64,000 nt of DNA from JACTOJ01 sp032335695 (lineage in GTDB: Bacteria; Bacillota; Clostridia; Clostridiales; Clostridiaceae), in assembly GCF_032335695.1 (NCBI RefSeq), contig NZ_JACTOJ010000023.1, forward strand, positions 1 to 64,000, written 5' to 3'. A model generated the notes under the pieces. It made no database searches. It was not told the origin of the DNA and saw only the letters and a list, made by a program, of their open reading frames with translations. Within the stretch, counting starts at the first letter, position 1; each line of letters opens with the position of its first letter. Position numbers and translations under genes: made by a program. This document shows positions 42,240 through 51,264 of the stretch, one piece after another.

Positions 42240-43604
42240 ATGAAAAAAGAAATAAAAGTGGCCCTGCTGATGGCTGCTAGCCTATTCATAGATATGCTGG
42301 ACGGAACAATTGTTACAACTGCATTGCCAAAAATATCAAATTATTTTCACACAAGTTCTTCCACAGCAGCCCTGCTGGTAAGCGTATATCTGATTACTCT
42401 GGCAATCTTTATTCCCATGAGCGGATGGCTGGCAAATAGATTTGGCAAAAAAAATATTTGGATGCTGGCAGTGATAGTATTTACCCTCAGCTCCTTAGGA
42501 AACACTTTATCGCCTAACTTTGAAATTTTATTAATCATGCGTATCATACAAGGTTTTTCAGCCGCATTAATGACACCCACTGCTCGATTGATTGTTTTAG
42601 AAAAAACTCCAGCATCACAATTATTACGCATGGTCAGCTATTTAATTTGGCCTGCCTTGATAGCTCCTGCAATAGCACCTATAGCAGGCGGGTTCATAAT
42701 AACTTACTGGAGCTGGCATTGGATTTTTTTAATAAATATCCCCATTGGCATTATTATTACATTTATAGGTTCAAATTTGATTGAAAATGATACAGCTAAT
42801 ATTAAAACTCCCTTTGACTGGTTTGGATTTTTTGAAATAACCGCTGCCTCTGCGCTTGTACTGGTAGGTGCTGAATTAGCCACCCATGGAAGCAAATATT
42901 GGATAGCAGCACTGCTGATGGTTATTATAGGAATATTCTTTGGGTTTAATGTGCTTAAACATCTTAAGACCACTGACAATCCACTGTTTTCAGTAGCTGC
43001 CTTAAAGGTTACTTCCTTTAGAATTTGTCAGACAAACGGCTCCGTTCTTTGGTTATCCGTTGGAGCAATGCCTTATTTATTAACCGTATTTTTACAAACA
43101 ATTTTCCAATGGTCACCAGTGAAAGCAGGCTCCTATGTTCTATTTATTTTTCTTGGAAACATTGGTATTAAGCCCTTTACTAACCCCATCATCCGCCGCC
43201 TCGGTTATAGAGGAGCGCTGCTAGCTTCCTTCTTTATGGTACTAGCTAGCTCTATTGCCCTTGCATTTATAAATGCTGCAACTATTGGTATATTGATAAT
43301 GCTTCTGGCATTAATCTCTGGCGTTGGACGTTCTTTGGCATTAACTGCTTTTAATGGCCTAAATTTATCTGAAATACATCCAAAGGATAGAAACAGTGCT
43401 AATACCTTGAGTTCAGTAGTACAAACTCTAGCACAGGGTATAGGTGTATCCATAATCACAGTAGTTGTAAATTTGCTTCAATCGATTGCAGCTTCCAGCA
43501 CAGCTTATAAGCTAGGCTTTGTTTTTCTTGGTTTACTAATGGTATTACCAATTATTAAAACTATTTCTTTGCCTAAAGATATTGGGCACATGACAATTAA
43601 ATAA
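42240..43604 (+). CDS. DHA2-type MFS efflux protein
   Basis: 454 residues, 12-14 membrane segments. DMLDGTIVTTALPKI is the DHA2 motif in segment 1, and GWLANRFGKKNIWMLA is loop 2-3. Probable drug or organic-compound exporter in a padR operon. Terminator follows. Confidence 0.9.
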   Translation: MKKEIKVALLMAASLFIDMLDGTIVTTALPKISNYFHTSSSTAALLVSVYLITLAIFIPMSGWLANRFGKKNIWMLAVIVFTLSSLGNTLSPNFEILLIMRIIQGFSAALMTPTARLIVLEKTPASQLLRMVSYLIWPALIAPAIAPIAGGFIITYWSWHWIFLINIPIGIIITFIGSNLIENDTANIKTPFDWFGFFEITAASALVLVGAELATHGSKYWIAALLMVIIGIFFGFNVLKHLKTTDNPLFSVAALKVTSFRICQTNGSVLWLSVGAMPYLLTVFLQTIFQWSPVKAGSYVLFIFLGNIGIKPFTNPIIRRLGYRGALLASFFMVLASSIALAFINAATIGILIMLLALISGVGRSLALTAFNGLNLSEIHPKDRNSANTLSSVVQTLAQGIGVSIITVVVNLLQSIAASSTAYKLGFVFLGLLMVLPIIKTISLPKDIGHMTIK

Positions 43605-43612
43605 TATATATG

Positions 43613-43653
43613 TAACCTCCATGGATTTGTGCCAAGCAAAGTTATGGAGGTTA
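43613..43653. terminator. Bidirectional terminator
   Basis: TAACCTCCAT...ATGGAGGTTA and TATTTTT, between convergent MFS and SDR genes. The last 3 bases overlap the SDR stop. Confidence 0.8.
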
Positions 43654-44412
43654 TATTTTTGCATTCAATTTGTTTTTCATTTTTGCAACGGCTATCATTT
43701 TCAGCTTTACAGGAAAGCAATTTTTTATTCTGTTTATGAATCCCGGAACAATTATCTCTTTATTTTTCATAAATCCTTTGTACGCAAATCTAGCAACCTC
43801 TTCGGCAGCCATAGCACCACGTGGAGTTTCTTTTTCTTCTCTAATAAAGAAATTAGTTTTTGTGGCTCCTGGACATAATACAGATACTTGTACACCCTTT
43901 TTCTTTGCTTCATATCGAATTGCTCTGCTATAGCTTAGTACAAAAGCTTTGCTTGCAAAATATGTGCTGGTATATGGTCCAGGCTGAAAAGCGCCAGTTG
44001 AGGAAACATTTAAAATTTTACCCTTTCCCTGTCCATACATGTCAGAAATATATAGTTTACAGAGTTCTACAAGATTTATGATATTTAATACCATCATACT
44101 TTCATCTTTCTTTAAATGGATTTTATCTGTAGCGCCAGCCAAGCCTATTCCAGCATTATTCACAAGTATAGAAATTCTTAAATTAGATTCTTTTGTCCAG
44201 TTATATATTTCTGTTGCTGCACCTATCTTTCCCATATCCTGCTGATAGGTAAATACAGTGGTCTTGAACTCATCTTCTAATTTTTGTTTAGCGTTATGCA
44301 AGCTTTCACTGCTAGAAGAAACTATTACAACATTGCAGCCATCTCTAGCAAAATTTCTAGCAAGCTCAAAGCCTATTCCACTTGTTCCTCCCGTAATTAA
44401 TACATATTCCAT
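43651..44412 (-). CDS. Short-chain dehydrogenase/reductase
   Basis: 253 residues from the ATG at 44412, which has AAGGAG 9 nt before it. Motifs: LITGGTSGIGFELARNF, NNAGIGLAG, Ser in NVSSTGAFQPG and YFASKAFVLSYSRAI for the catalytic Tyr and Lys (Y-x-x-S-K order). NAD(P)-dependent with unknown substrate. It is downstream of a Crp/Fnr gene by 65 bp, likely under its control. It differs from the SDR at 21923 in most of its length, so it is not a recent duplicate. Confidence 0.9.
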   Translation of the reverse strand: MEYVLITGGTSGIGFELARNFARDGCNVVIVSSSSESLHNAKQKLEDEFKTTVFTYQQDMGKIGAATEIYNWTKESNLRISILVNNAGIGLAGATDKIHLKKDESMMVLNIINLVELCKLYISDMYGQGKGKILNVSSTGAFQPGPYTSTYFASKAFVLSYSRAIRYEAKKKGVQVSVLCPGATKTNFFIREEKETPRGAMAAEEVARFAYKGFMKNKEIIVPGFINRIKNCFPVKLKMIAVAKMKNKLNAKI

Positions 44413-44477
44413 AGGTAAGCACTCCTTTCTTCTTATATAATTATAGAAGCAAGAAATGCTGCAGTAATTCACATATG

Positions 44478-45074
44478 TTAATTGAAAGAATTATTTTTTA
44501 TCCCTTTCCTTATCCTGCTCAAAGATGCAGCTCTGACGCCTATGTAAGATGCAATATATCTTAATTCAACTCTATCATGAAGATTAGGATATTGTTCGCA
44601 AAAATTAATATATCGTTCTTCAGCATTCATTAAAGCTGAATTCTTAATCCTGTTTTCCAGTTTTTCCACTTCTCTTAGATAATACTTAACAAATATGTTG
44701 TTTAAGTCTTCATCTTCTTTTATAATTTTATGTACCAATTCATATGGTAGCTGAATACTTTGACAATCTTCCAGGCATTCGATAGTAAATGATGAAACAC
44801 TTGATTTCCGTAAGCCTTCAGAAGAAAAAAATTCATTTTCACTGCTGAAACATTTTGTAATGTCATTTCCTTGATCATCGATATAATATCCTCTAACTAT
44901 GCCATGAATGATAAAATAAAGGCTTGTAGATTTTATACCTTCCAGCAGCACAATATGTTTGTCATGGAAATTCACGAAATGAGCTTCACCATTAATTATG
45001 TCAGCAGTATTCTTATCTATTTTAATTCCAAGGCCCTTTTCCAAATACTCACTAGCATTCATTCCCTTTATCAA
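44478..45074 (-). CDS. Crp/Fnr-family regulator
   Basis: 198 residues. Cyclic-nucleotide-type beta roll (HFVNFHDKHIVLLEGIKSTSLYFIIHGIVRGYYID), then a long helix and a short winged helix (LRYIASYIGVRAASLSRIRK). No four-Cys Fnr cluster, so it is not an Fnr-type oxygen sensor. Start taken as TTG at 45074; an ATG at 45062 is an alternative. Probably regulates the SDR gene after it. Confidence 0.85.
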   Translation of the reverse strand: MIKGMNASEYLEKGLGIKIDKNTADIINGEAHFVNFHDKHIVLLEGIKSTSLYFIIHGIVRGYYIDDQGNDITKCFSSENEFFSSEGLRKSSVSSFTIECLEDCQSIQLPYELVHKIIKEDEDLNNIFVKYYLREVEKLENRIKNSALMNAEERYINFCEQYPNLHDRVELRYIASYIGVRAASLSRIRKGIKNNSFN

Positions 45075-45124
45075 ATCCTTTTTAATTTATTAATAAAATA
45101 GTGCTAAAAATTTTACTTTTTACA

Positions 45125-45178
45125 ATGAGGGCAGTCCATTAATCTATGTAACACTTAGGTTTATAGACTGTCCTCAAA
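45125..45178. terminator. Inverted repeat downstream of the ABC-F gene
   Basis: TGAGG-CAGTC and GACTG-CCTCA arms about 30 bp apart. Located 90 bp after the ABC-F stop. The U-run is weak on both strands, so a terminator role is likely but not certain. Confidence 0.5.
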
Positions 45179-45268
45179 AATAATGACTGAAATACTTTCC
45201 AAAGAAGAAAAGTTTAACTCTCTAATCAGAAGAAAATTTGTGTCAGAAACCGATGGATTTAATTCCGG

Positions 45269-46747
45269 CTAAAGCTCATAAAACTTCGTTGCAACATTTT
45301 TGCAAAATTCACTGTCATGCTCCACAAATAATAAAGTTGGAGAATATTGAAGCAATAGCTCTTCTATCTGCATGCGGGATATAATATCAATAAAATTAAG
45401 CGGCTCATCCCATATGTGCAAATGAGCTTTCTCGCAAAGACTTTTTGCAATAAGAACTTTTTTCTTTTGTCCCCCGCTAAAAGAACACATATCTTTTTCG
45501 AATTGATTTCTTGAAAAATCAAGTTTTCTTAAAATAGCTTTAAAAAGACTTTCATCAATATTGTTTTCAAAAGCGTAATCCGTTAAGTTTCCCTTAAGAT
45601 GGGATGTATTCTGAGATACATAGGATATCTTAAGTTCACTCCCTTTTGTAAAAATACCTGTATAATTTATGTCCTCACCACAAATAAGTTTTATAATGCT
45701 TGACTTTCCCGAACCATTTTTACCTTTCAGTGCAATTCGGTCACCTTGTTCAATAATAAGATCAACATCCTTGCAGACCATGGTGTCACCGTAAAAAATC
45801 GAAACATTTTCAAGTTCCACAAGCCTATTTTTATGATAAGAAAGTTGAGAAAGCTTCAAGCTGTCGGAACTTTCAATATTTTTGAGAAGCATAGATTTTT
45901 CTTCAATAGCTGCCTGCTGTCTATTTTCCATTGACTTGGAATGTTTCATCATTTTAGCAGCCTTATGCCCCACATACCCTTTATCCAGCTTAGAGCCAGA
46001 ATTTGTTGTTCCTTTTTTGGATTTTTCCACTTTATCTGACCAATTACTTGTTCGCTTTGCAGCTTTTGATAAGCGATTAATATCTTTTTTCAGCTTTTCG
46101 TTTTCTGCCAGCTCAAATTCATCCTGCCTTTTTTTATTTTCCCACCAGCTGGAAAAATTACCTCTTTGTATTTCTATATTTGTTTTATTTATTGAAAGAA
46201 CATGGTCAATACAATTGTCCAAAAAAGACCTATCATGTGAGATGAGAATAAATCCCTTCTTTTTTCTGAGATAATTACTAAGTTTTTTTCTGCCATCTAC
46301 ATCCAAATGATTTGTAGGCTCATCAATAAGCAAAAATGAGTTTTCCTTCAAAAACATAGCAACAAGTAAAGCTTTGGTCTGCTCACCCTTTGACAGTGTA
46401 TTAAACTGTCGATATAAAACATCATCCTCTATATCCAATAAGGATAATTCTTTGATTATTTCCCAATCCATTGAATTTGGGCTGATTTCCTTTATGATAT
46501 CTATGACGAAGCTTTCATTTTCTTGCGTCTCATAAGGAAAATATTCAAAAGTCACATTAGCTGAAATACCTCCGCTATATTCATATTTTCCAAGTAGAAG
46601 ATTTAAAAAGGTAGTTTTACCTCTTCCATTTCTTCCTGTGAAGCCCAATTTCCATTCTGTATCAATTTGAAAATTTACATTTTCAAAAATATTATCGTAA
46701 CTGCTTTCATAAGCGAAGGTTAGATTTGTAGCATTTATTAAAGACAT
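45269..46747 (-). CDS. ABC-F ribosomal protection protein
   Basis: 492 residues from the ATG at 46747, with GGAGGAC 7 nt upstream. Two ABC domains without membrane segments: Walker A GRNGRGKTTFLN and GKNGSGKSSIIK, signatures TLSKGEQTKAL and FSGGQKKKVL, and a linker rich in Lys and Ser. Walker B of domain 2 reads LHIWDEPLNFIDI. ABC-F proteins of this size (Lsa, Vga, CplR-type) displace lincosamide, streptogramin A or pleuromutilin drugs from the ribosome. It has a leader peptide and attenuator upstream (46929-47127), which is typical for drug-inducible members. Confidence 0.92.
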   Translation of the reverse strand: MSLINATNLTFAYESSYDNIFENVNFQIDTEWKLGFTGRNGRGKTTFLNLLLGKYEYSGGISANVTFEYFPYETQENESFVIDIIKEISPNSMDWEIIKELSLLDIEDDVLYRQFNTLSKGEQTKALLVAMFLKENSFLLIDEPTNHLDVDGRKKLSNYLRKKKGFILISHDRSFLDNCIDHVLSINKTNIEIQRGNFSSWWENKKRQDEFELAENEKLKKDINRLSKAAKRTSNWSDKVEKSKKGTTNSGSKLDKGYVGHKAAKMMKHSKSMENRQQAAIEEKSMLLKNIESSDSLKLSQLSYHKNRLVELENVSIFYGDTMVCKDVDLIIEQGDRIALKGKNGSGKSSIIKLICGEDINYTGIFTKGSELKISYVSQNTSHLKGNLTDYAFENNIDESLFKAILRKLDFSRNQFEKDMCSFSGGQKKKVLIAKSLCEKAHLHIWDEPLNFIDIISRMQIEELLLQYSPTLLFVEHDSEFCKNVATKFYEL

Positions 46748-46812
46748 GTTTTTGTCCTCCTCTGTAATTAATAGTATATATAACAAAGTCGGAACAATAG
46801 GTGACTTTATTA

Positions 46813-46893
46813 CTACTCCATATAAATGTCACCTGAAGCATCCGGCTTCATATGGAGATTATCATGTGTTAACAAAGTATCTTTATCGCTCAT
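46813..46893 (-). CDS. Possible 26-residue ORF between attenuator and ABC-F gene
   Basis: Reads MSDKDTLLTHDNLHM then KPDASGDIYME. AAGGAGG precedes the ATG by 12 nt, a slightly long spacing. Begins right after the attenuator terminator, so it would be translated only after read-through. No known homologue is recognised; it could be a second regulatory ORF or a chance one. Confidence 0.4.
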   Translation of the reverse strand: MSDKDTLLTHDNLHMKPDASGDIYME

Positions 46894-46928
46894 TATATTA
46901 TTAATCCTCCTTATTCTTATTATTTATA

Positions 46929-46970
46929 AAAAAATAAGAGCCGCAAGAAATTATTATTCTTACAGCTCTT
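46929..46970 (-). terminator. Attenuator terminator of the ABC-F gene
   Basis: AAGAGCTGTAAGAA...TTCTTGCGGCTCTT on minus, followed by TATTTTTTTAT. It lies between the leader peptide and the coding region. Confidence 0.88.
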
Positions 46971-47047
46971 AAACATACATAGTTAAGCTAAGCTTTATAG
47001 CATAACACAAGGCATATGTTAAGAAAAAAATAACAACTTTCTCGCAT

Positions 47048-47100
47048 AAGTACAACAAAAAACAAAGCATAGCTGCCTATCTTTTTGTTATATTGTACTT
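47048..47100 (-). promoter_or_regulatory. Anti-attenuator-type hairpin in the ABC-F leader
   Basis: Stem AAGTACAA...TTGTACTT, extended by A/T-rich pairs, right after the leader-peptide stop codon. A ribosome stalled on the leader would sit across its base and change which hairpin forms. Confidence 0.65.
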
Positions 47101-47106
47101 TAAAAA

Positions 47107-47127
47107 TTAGCAAGAAAAGTTAATCAT
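47107..47127 (-). CDS. Leader peptide of the ABC-F gene, MINFSC
   Basis: Six codons then TAA, with GAGGTG 6 nt before the ATG. Located about 25 nt after the likely transcription start and directly before the regulatory hairpin. This fits ribosome-mediated attenuation by drugs that arrest translation early. Confidence 0.75.
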   Translation of the reverse strand: MINFSC

Positions 47128-47156
47128 TTTTTCACCTCAAATTTCAATTTTTTATT

Positions 47157-47185
47157 ATTATACCATCATGCATGGAAAAAGTCAA
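47157..47185 (-). promoter_or_regulatory. Promoter of the ABC-F leader
   Basis: On minus: TTGACT, 17-nt spacer, TATAAT. One mismatch to consensus. Confidence 0.88.
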
Positions 47186-47233
47186 AAGCAAGAGAATTAA
47201 GGGATTTCAATATAACTGCTTAATTAAATCATC

Positions 47234-47602
47234 TTATCTCATAATAGCCTTGATAATTAGCAATATTAATGCTATCCATATTAATATAATTGGTATTGCA
47301 AAGTACCACCTTTTAGGCTTTCCGCTACTCCATAAGTTTTCTGCCTCAATTCTGCATTGATTAAATGTTCTTTCTGGTATAAATCTTACTGTTATCGCTA
47401 TAAATATTGGAAGTAAAATTAAGTCATCTAACAAACCTATAATCGGTATGAAATCAGGTATAAAATCAATAGGTGATAACGCATACCCAATTGTAATTCC
47501 TGCAAAAATTTTTGCAATTACAGGTGTTTCCTTCTTCCTTAAAGCAATAAATACAGCAGGTATATCTGATTTTAATTTTCTAGCTCTAGCTTTTAAATCC
47601 AT
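47234..47602 (-). CDS. YkvA-family (DUF1232) membrane protein
   Basis: 122 residues. The DUF1232 core ALSPIDFIPDFIPIIGLLDDL is present, flanked by two membrane helices, with a C-terminal third (FAIPIILIWIALILLIIK). Function unknown in the family. Confidence 0.85.
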   Translation of the reverse strand: MDLKARARKLKSDIPAVFIALRKKETPVIAKIFAGITIGYALSPIDFIPDFIPIIGLLDDLILLPIFIAITVRFIPERTFNQCRIEAENLWSSGKPKRWYFAIPIILIWIALILLIIKAIMR

Positions 47603-47730
47603 ATTTTAATTTTCCTTTGTTTTAATATGTTTTGATTTATGATATTTTACTACTCTATAGCAATATTATATCATATTTCAGAATCATACCTAGAAAATTC
47701 TATTTGTAATCCATGATTTTATATAGCTGC

Positions 47731-48204
47731 TTATAAACAGTCAATCCATTTCTTAAGCTTGCTTTCAGGCATTACCATTTTGTCTGTATCAAATCTGATA
47801 TCAATGGCATTTGTAACAATGCTATTCTTACAAGCCTCTTCCATATCCTTTATTGTATGTCCAATCCATCCTCCATTCGTTACAAATGGAATTACAGTCT
47901 TTCCTGACAGATCATATTCAGATAAAAAAGTTGCAACTGCTGGAGCATAAGTATACCACCATACTGGAGTACCTATAATAATCGTATCATAAGCTGCTAA
48001 ATTTACTGAAAGAGGTTTTATTTCCGGTTTAAATCCATGATCTATCTCCTTTTTCCCTTGATCAACCACCGAATTGTAATCCCCTGTATAAGGTTTTGCT
48101 GTTTCAATTTCACATATATCAGCACCAGTAGCCTTCTGAAGCTGCTCTGCAATTTTCTTCGTATTATTTGTGTAAGAATAATACATAATCAATTTTTTTC
48201 CCAT
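47731..48204 (-). CDS. Flavodoxin
   Basis: 157 residues from the ATG at 48204 (GGGAGG upstream). FMN-loop motif MYYSYTNNTKKIAEQL, then IIGTPVWWYTYAPAVATFL and PFVTNGGWIGHTIKDM. Electron carrier or flavodoxin-type quinone reductase. Last gene in the MerR-controlled operon, likely serving oxidoreductases in it. Confidence 0.9.
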   Translation of the reverse strand: MGKKLIMYYSYTNNTKKIAEQLQKATGADICEIETAKPYTGDYNSVVDQGKKEIDHGFKPEIKPLSVNLAAYDTIIIGTPVWWYTYAPAVATFLSEYDLSGKTVIPFVTNGGWIGHTIKDMEEACKNSIVTNAIDIRFDTDKMVMPESKLKKWIDCL

Positions 48205-48209
48205 ACACT

Positions 48210-48530
48210 TTATTCCTCCCAAACTTCTTTTGCCAGTGTAAAGGCTGCCCAACCATTTGGCCATCCCACATAAAAGGCTAGATGTGTTATAGCCTCAGCA
48301 ATTTCTTCTGCAGTCACACCATTATTCTTTGCATTTGCCATATGATATTTTAAAGAGTTATCAAAAATCCCTTTTGTCATTAATGCAGTTACGGTAATCA
48401 AGCTTCGATCTCTCAGGGACAATTTATCCTCTCGTGACCAAACCTCACCAAATAGGACATCATCATTTAATTCTGCAAATTTAGGTGCAAATGTTCCAAG
48501 CGCGTCTCTGCCTGCTGTCTGCTTTTTCAT
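48210..48530 (-). CDS. Carboxymuconolactone-decarboxylase family protein
   Basis: 106 residues from the ATG at 48530 (GGAGGTTACT upstream). The core RDRSLITVTALMTKGIF and TAEEIAEAITHLAFYVGWP matches CMD/AhpD-like helical proteins, but the AhpD C-x-x-C is absent. Likely binds or transforms a small aldehyde or lactone within the operon. Confidence 0.88.
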   Translation of the reverse strand: MKKQTAGRDALGTFAPKFAELNDDVLFGEVWSREDKLSLRDRSLITVTALMTKGIFDNSLKYHMANAKNNGVTAEEIAEAITHLAFYVGWPNGWAAFTLAKEVWEE

Positions 48531-48615
48531 AGTAACCTCCAATTCTTATGAAAAACTATTATCTAGATCATAAATAGTTTTTCATAAAGTTTTAATCTAA
48601 ATTATTATTAACTGT

Positions 48616-49458
48616 TTATAAACTCCAGCTTGTTAAATATTCAACTGTACTCGGATCATAATGCGAAAAGAATGCACTTTGAGCCTCATCCAGCCCTGCG
48701 ATTTCATTCTTATCTTCTAAACTAAGTTCAAAATCAAACACATTGAAATTCTCAATCATCCTGTTCTTATGAATAGATTTAGGAATAACTACAATATCGC
48801 TTTCCATAAGATATCTTAAAATTATCTGTGCCACAGATTTGTTGTATTTTTCACTAATTTTTGTAAGTATAGGATTTGTAAATATATCTTTTCTTCCTTC
48901 GGCAAAGGGTCCCCAGGATTCATGGATAATACCATACTTTTTCATGATTTCATGAGCTTCTTTCTGCTGTTGGAACGGATGTGTTTCTACCTGATTAACT
49001 GCCGGAATTACTTCCTGATACTTACATAGGTCAATCAACCTGTCAGGATAGAAATTGCTTACACCAATCGCTCTTAATTTTCCTTCTTTATATGCTTCTG
49101 TCATAGCTCTATAAGTGCCATAATAATCATTAAATGGCTGATGAATAAGCATTAAATCAATATAATCTGTCTTCAATTTCTTTAATGACTCCCCAATGGA
49201 TGCCTTTGCCTTTTCATAGCCTCCATTGCTAATCCAGATTTTTGTAGTAATAAATAATTCTTCTCTTGGAACACCACTTTTTATAATGGCATTACCAACA
49301 CCTTCTTCATTTGCATAAGCTTGAGCTGTATCAATAGAACGATATCCAGAATCAATTGCTTCAAGCACATATTTTTCACATTCTGCTGGGTCTACTTGAT
49401 AAACACCATATCCTAAGATTGGCATCTTTACTCCATTATTTAATGTCACATATCTCAT
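48616..49458 (-). CDS. Aldo/keto reductase
   Basis: 280 residues. YRSIDTAQAYANEEGVG (Asp and Tyr of the catalytic tetrad), LFITTKIW (Lys), LMLIHQPFNDYYG (His) and VIPKSIHKNRMIENFNVF for the NADP site. Reduces aldehydes. Third gene of the MerR operon. Confidence 0.92.
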   Translation of the reverse strand: MRYVTLNNGVKMPILGYGVYQVDPAECEKYVLEAIDSGYRSIDTAQAYANEEGVGNAIIKSGVPREELFITTKIWISNGGYEKAKASIGESLKKLKTDYIDLMLIHQPFNDYYGTYRAMTEAYKEGKLRAIGVSNFYPDRLIDLCKYQEVIPAVNQVETHPFQQQKEAHEIMKKYGIIHESWGPFAEGRKDIFTNPILTKISEKYNKSVAQIILRYLMESDIVVIPKSIHKNRMIENFNVFDFELSLEDKNEIAGLDEAQSAFFSHYDPSTVEYLTSWSL

Positions 49459-49486
49459 AAATAAATCCTCCTCTTTTTAATTTGTC

Positions 49487-49897
49487 TTATTTCAATTTCC
49501 TGTACTCTTCATCTGTCACTGGTTCACACCATTCATTGGAACCGCCTTCTACTGGAACAGATAAGGCTAGATGTGCAAAAGCCTCATCTGCTACAGCACC
49601 ATGCCAGTGCTTGATTTCGGGAGCAATATATACCACATCTCCGCTCTTTAAAAGTTGTGGTTCTTTACCCATCTCCTGATACCATCCGTGACCACCGACA
49701 CAAATCAATATCTGTCCACTGCCATGATGGATATGCCAGTTATTACGACATCCCGGTTCAAATGTTACATTGCTGATAAAAACTTCCTTGCTATTCAAAA
49801 GATTTAAATAGCTTTTCCCAATAAAATAAGGTGCATAAGCAGTATTTTCTTCTCCAAGTGAAAAGTCAGATACCTTTTCTAGTCCTTTTACGTCCAT
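49487..49897 (-). CDS. Cupin-domain protein
   Basis: 136 residues. Cupin motifs PGCRNNWHIHHGSGQILICVGGHGW and GDVVYIAPEIKHWHGA give three or four His ligands. Possibly a lactoylglutathione-lyase-like or isomerase activity; the substrate is not known. Ribosome binding site AAGGAG. Same operon as the ADH and AKR. Confidence 0.88.
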   Translation of the reverse strand: MDVKGLEKVSDFSLGEENTAYAPYFIGKSYLNLLNSKEVFISNVTFEPGCRNNWHIHHGSGQILICVGGHGWYQEMGKEPQLLKSGDVVYIAPEIKHWHGAVADEAFAHLALSVPVEGGSNEWCEPVTDEEYRKLK

Positions 49898-49928
49898 TTT
49901 TCATTCTCCTTCTCATTCTTCTTTTTTC

Positions 49929-51101
49929 TTACTTATATGATTTTTCATATATTTTTATACAATCTTCCTGGGATAAAGGACATGGATCACACATAAATAG
50001 TCCCCCCATTGTTTCCCTTGCATTTGTTGCCATCTTATCTAATTCACTCTTTTGTATTCCATAGTCTGACATTTTCAGATTAGCTACTTCACATGCCTCC
50101 TGCAGCTTTATAAGCATCGTAATAAAGTCCTGAGGATCTTTTGCCTCCTGCATACCTAATGCTTTTGCCATACGAACAAACCTGTCATCACATGCATGCT
50201 TATCTATAAAATACTGATAATACTCTTTACTTATCATGATAAGTCCTGCTCCATGTGGAAGTTCTTGATGATAGGCACTCATTGCATGCTCCATAGAATG
50301 TTCACTAGTACATGCACTGATGGTCATAACAGTTCCAGAAAGAGTATTGGCAAATGCTACATGTTCTCTTGCCTCCATATCATTTCCATCCTTTACAGCT
50401 CTAGCAAGATATGCTCCAATATTCTCAATTGCTGTCAGAGCATACATGTCACTCATCATATTAGCAGCTGCTGATATATAACATTCTGTACTGTGAAATA
50501 ATGCATCGAAGCCCTGATAAGCTGTAAAGGCATGCGGAACGCTTTTCATTAGCTCAGGATCTACTATCGCCAAAACTGGGTAAAGAGAGTCTGGACCACC
50601 AAAGCCCATCTTTTCATTGGTCTCTTCATTGGTAACAACGCCCCACTGATCAACCTCTGAACCAGTTCCTGCTGTAGTGGTAATTGCTACAACTGGTAAT
50701 GGTTCCTTTGTAAGTGGCTGGCCTTTTCCAGTTCCACCATACATATAATTCCATAGATCTCCTTCATTTGTAGCCATAGCTGCAATTGCTTTTGATGCGT
50801 CCATAACACTTCCGCCGCCTAATGCAACCACAAAATCACATCCATTTTCTCTTGCAAAGGCTCCACCAGACATTACAGTTGATTTTAACGGATTCGCTTC
50901 CACCTTATCAAATAGAACTGTTTCTACTCCTGCAGCATGAAGTTCCTCTTCACATCTTTTAAGATAACCATTTGCTTTTGTTGATTTTCCACTAGAAATA
51001 ACTAGTAAAGCCTTCTTTCCTGGAAGCTGCTGCTCTCTTAATTGATTTAATTGCCCTTGCCCAAACAGTAGTCTGGTTGGGGAATATTTCATAAAACTCA
51101 T
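49929..51101 (-). CDS. Iron-containing alcohol dehydrogenase
   Basis: 390 residues. NAD loop ALGGGSVMDASKAIA and metal-binding AFTAYQGFDALFHSTECYIS, SMEHAMSAYHQELPHGAGL. Butanol- or 1,3-propanediol-type enzyme that detoxifies aldehydes or makes alcohols. First gene after the MerR-type promoter (51191-51221). Confidence 0.92.
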   Translation of the reverse strand: MSFMKYSPTRLLFGQGQLNQLREQQLPGKKALLVISSGKSTKANGYLKRCEEELHAAGVETVLFDKVEANPLKSTVMSGGAFARENGCDFVVALGGGSVMDASKAIAAMATNEGDLWNYMYGGTGKGQPLTKEPLPVVAITTTAGTGSEVDQWGVVTNEETNEKMGFGGPDSLYPVLAIVDPELMKSVPHAFTAYQGFDALFHSTECYISAAANMMSDMYALTAIENIGAYLARAVKDGNDMEAREHVAFANTLSGTVMTISACTSEHSMEHAMSAYHQELPHGAGLIMISKEYYQYFIDKHACDDRFVRMAKALGMQEAKDPQDFITMLIKLQEACEVANLKMSDYGIQKSELDKMATNARETMGGLFMCDPCPLSQEDCIKIYEKSYK

Positions 51102-51190
51102 ATCAAATACCCCTTTTCTTTTTTTATTTTTTTTAGCTAAAAATATATTTTAGTCTTGCATAAGTTTCATTTATGTCTTATGATAAATAT

Positions 51191-51221
51191 ATTCTAATAC
51201 CTAAACCTAACTTTAGGTCAA
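51191..51221 (-). promoter_or_regulatory. MerR-type promoter with 19-bp spacer (adh operon)
   Basis: On minus: TTGACC, 19-nt spacer, TAGAAT. The spacer includes the near-palindrome ACCTAACTTTAGGT (51205-51218, plus-strand reading), as in AdhR-type operators. Confidence 0.82.
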
Positions 51222-51264
51222 TACTTTATTTAAAATTTAAATTTAAAATTATTGGAGATAATTT

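Noticed and set aside
45182..45271. 29-codon plus-strand ORF beginning MTEILSKEEK
   Set aside because: No ribosome binding site, starts in the inverted repeat after the ABC-F gene and overlaps that gene's stop.
40405..47600. Possible mobile island because of many regulators and pumps
   Set aside because: No integrase, attachment repeats or tRNA edge was found; composition looks like the rest of the window.
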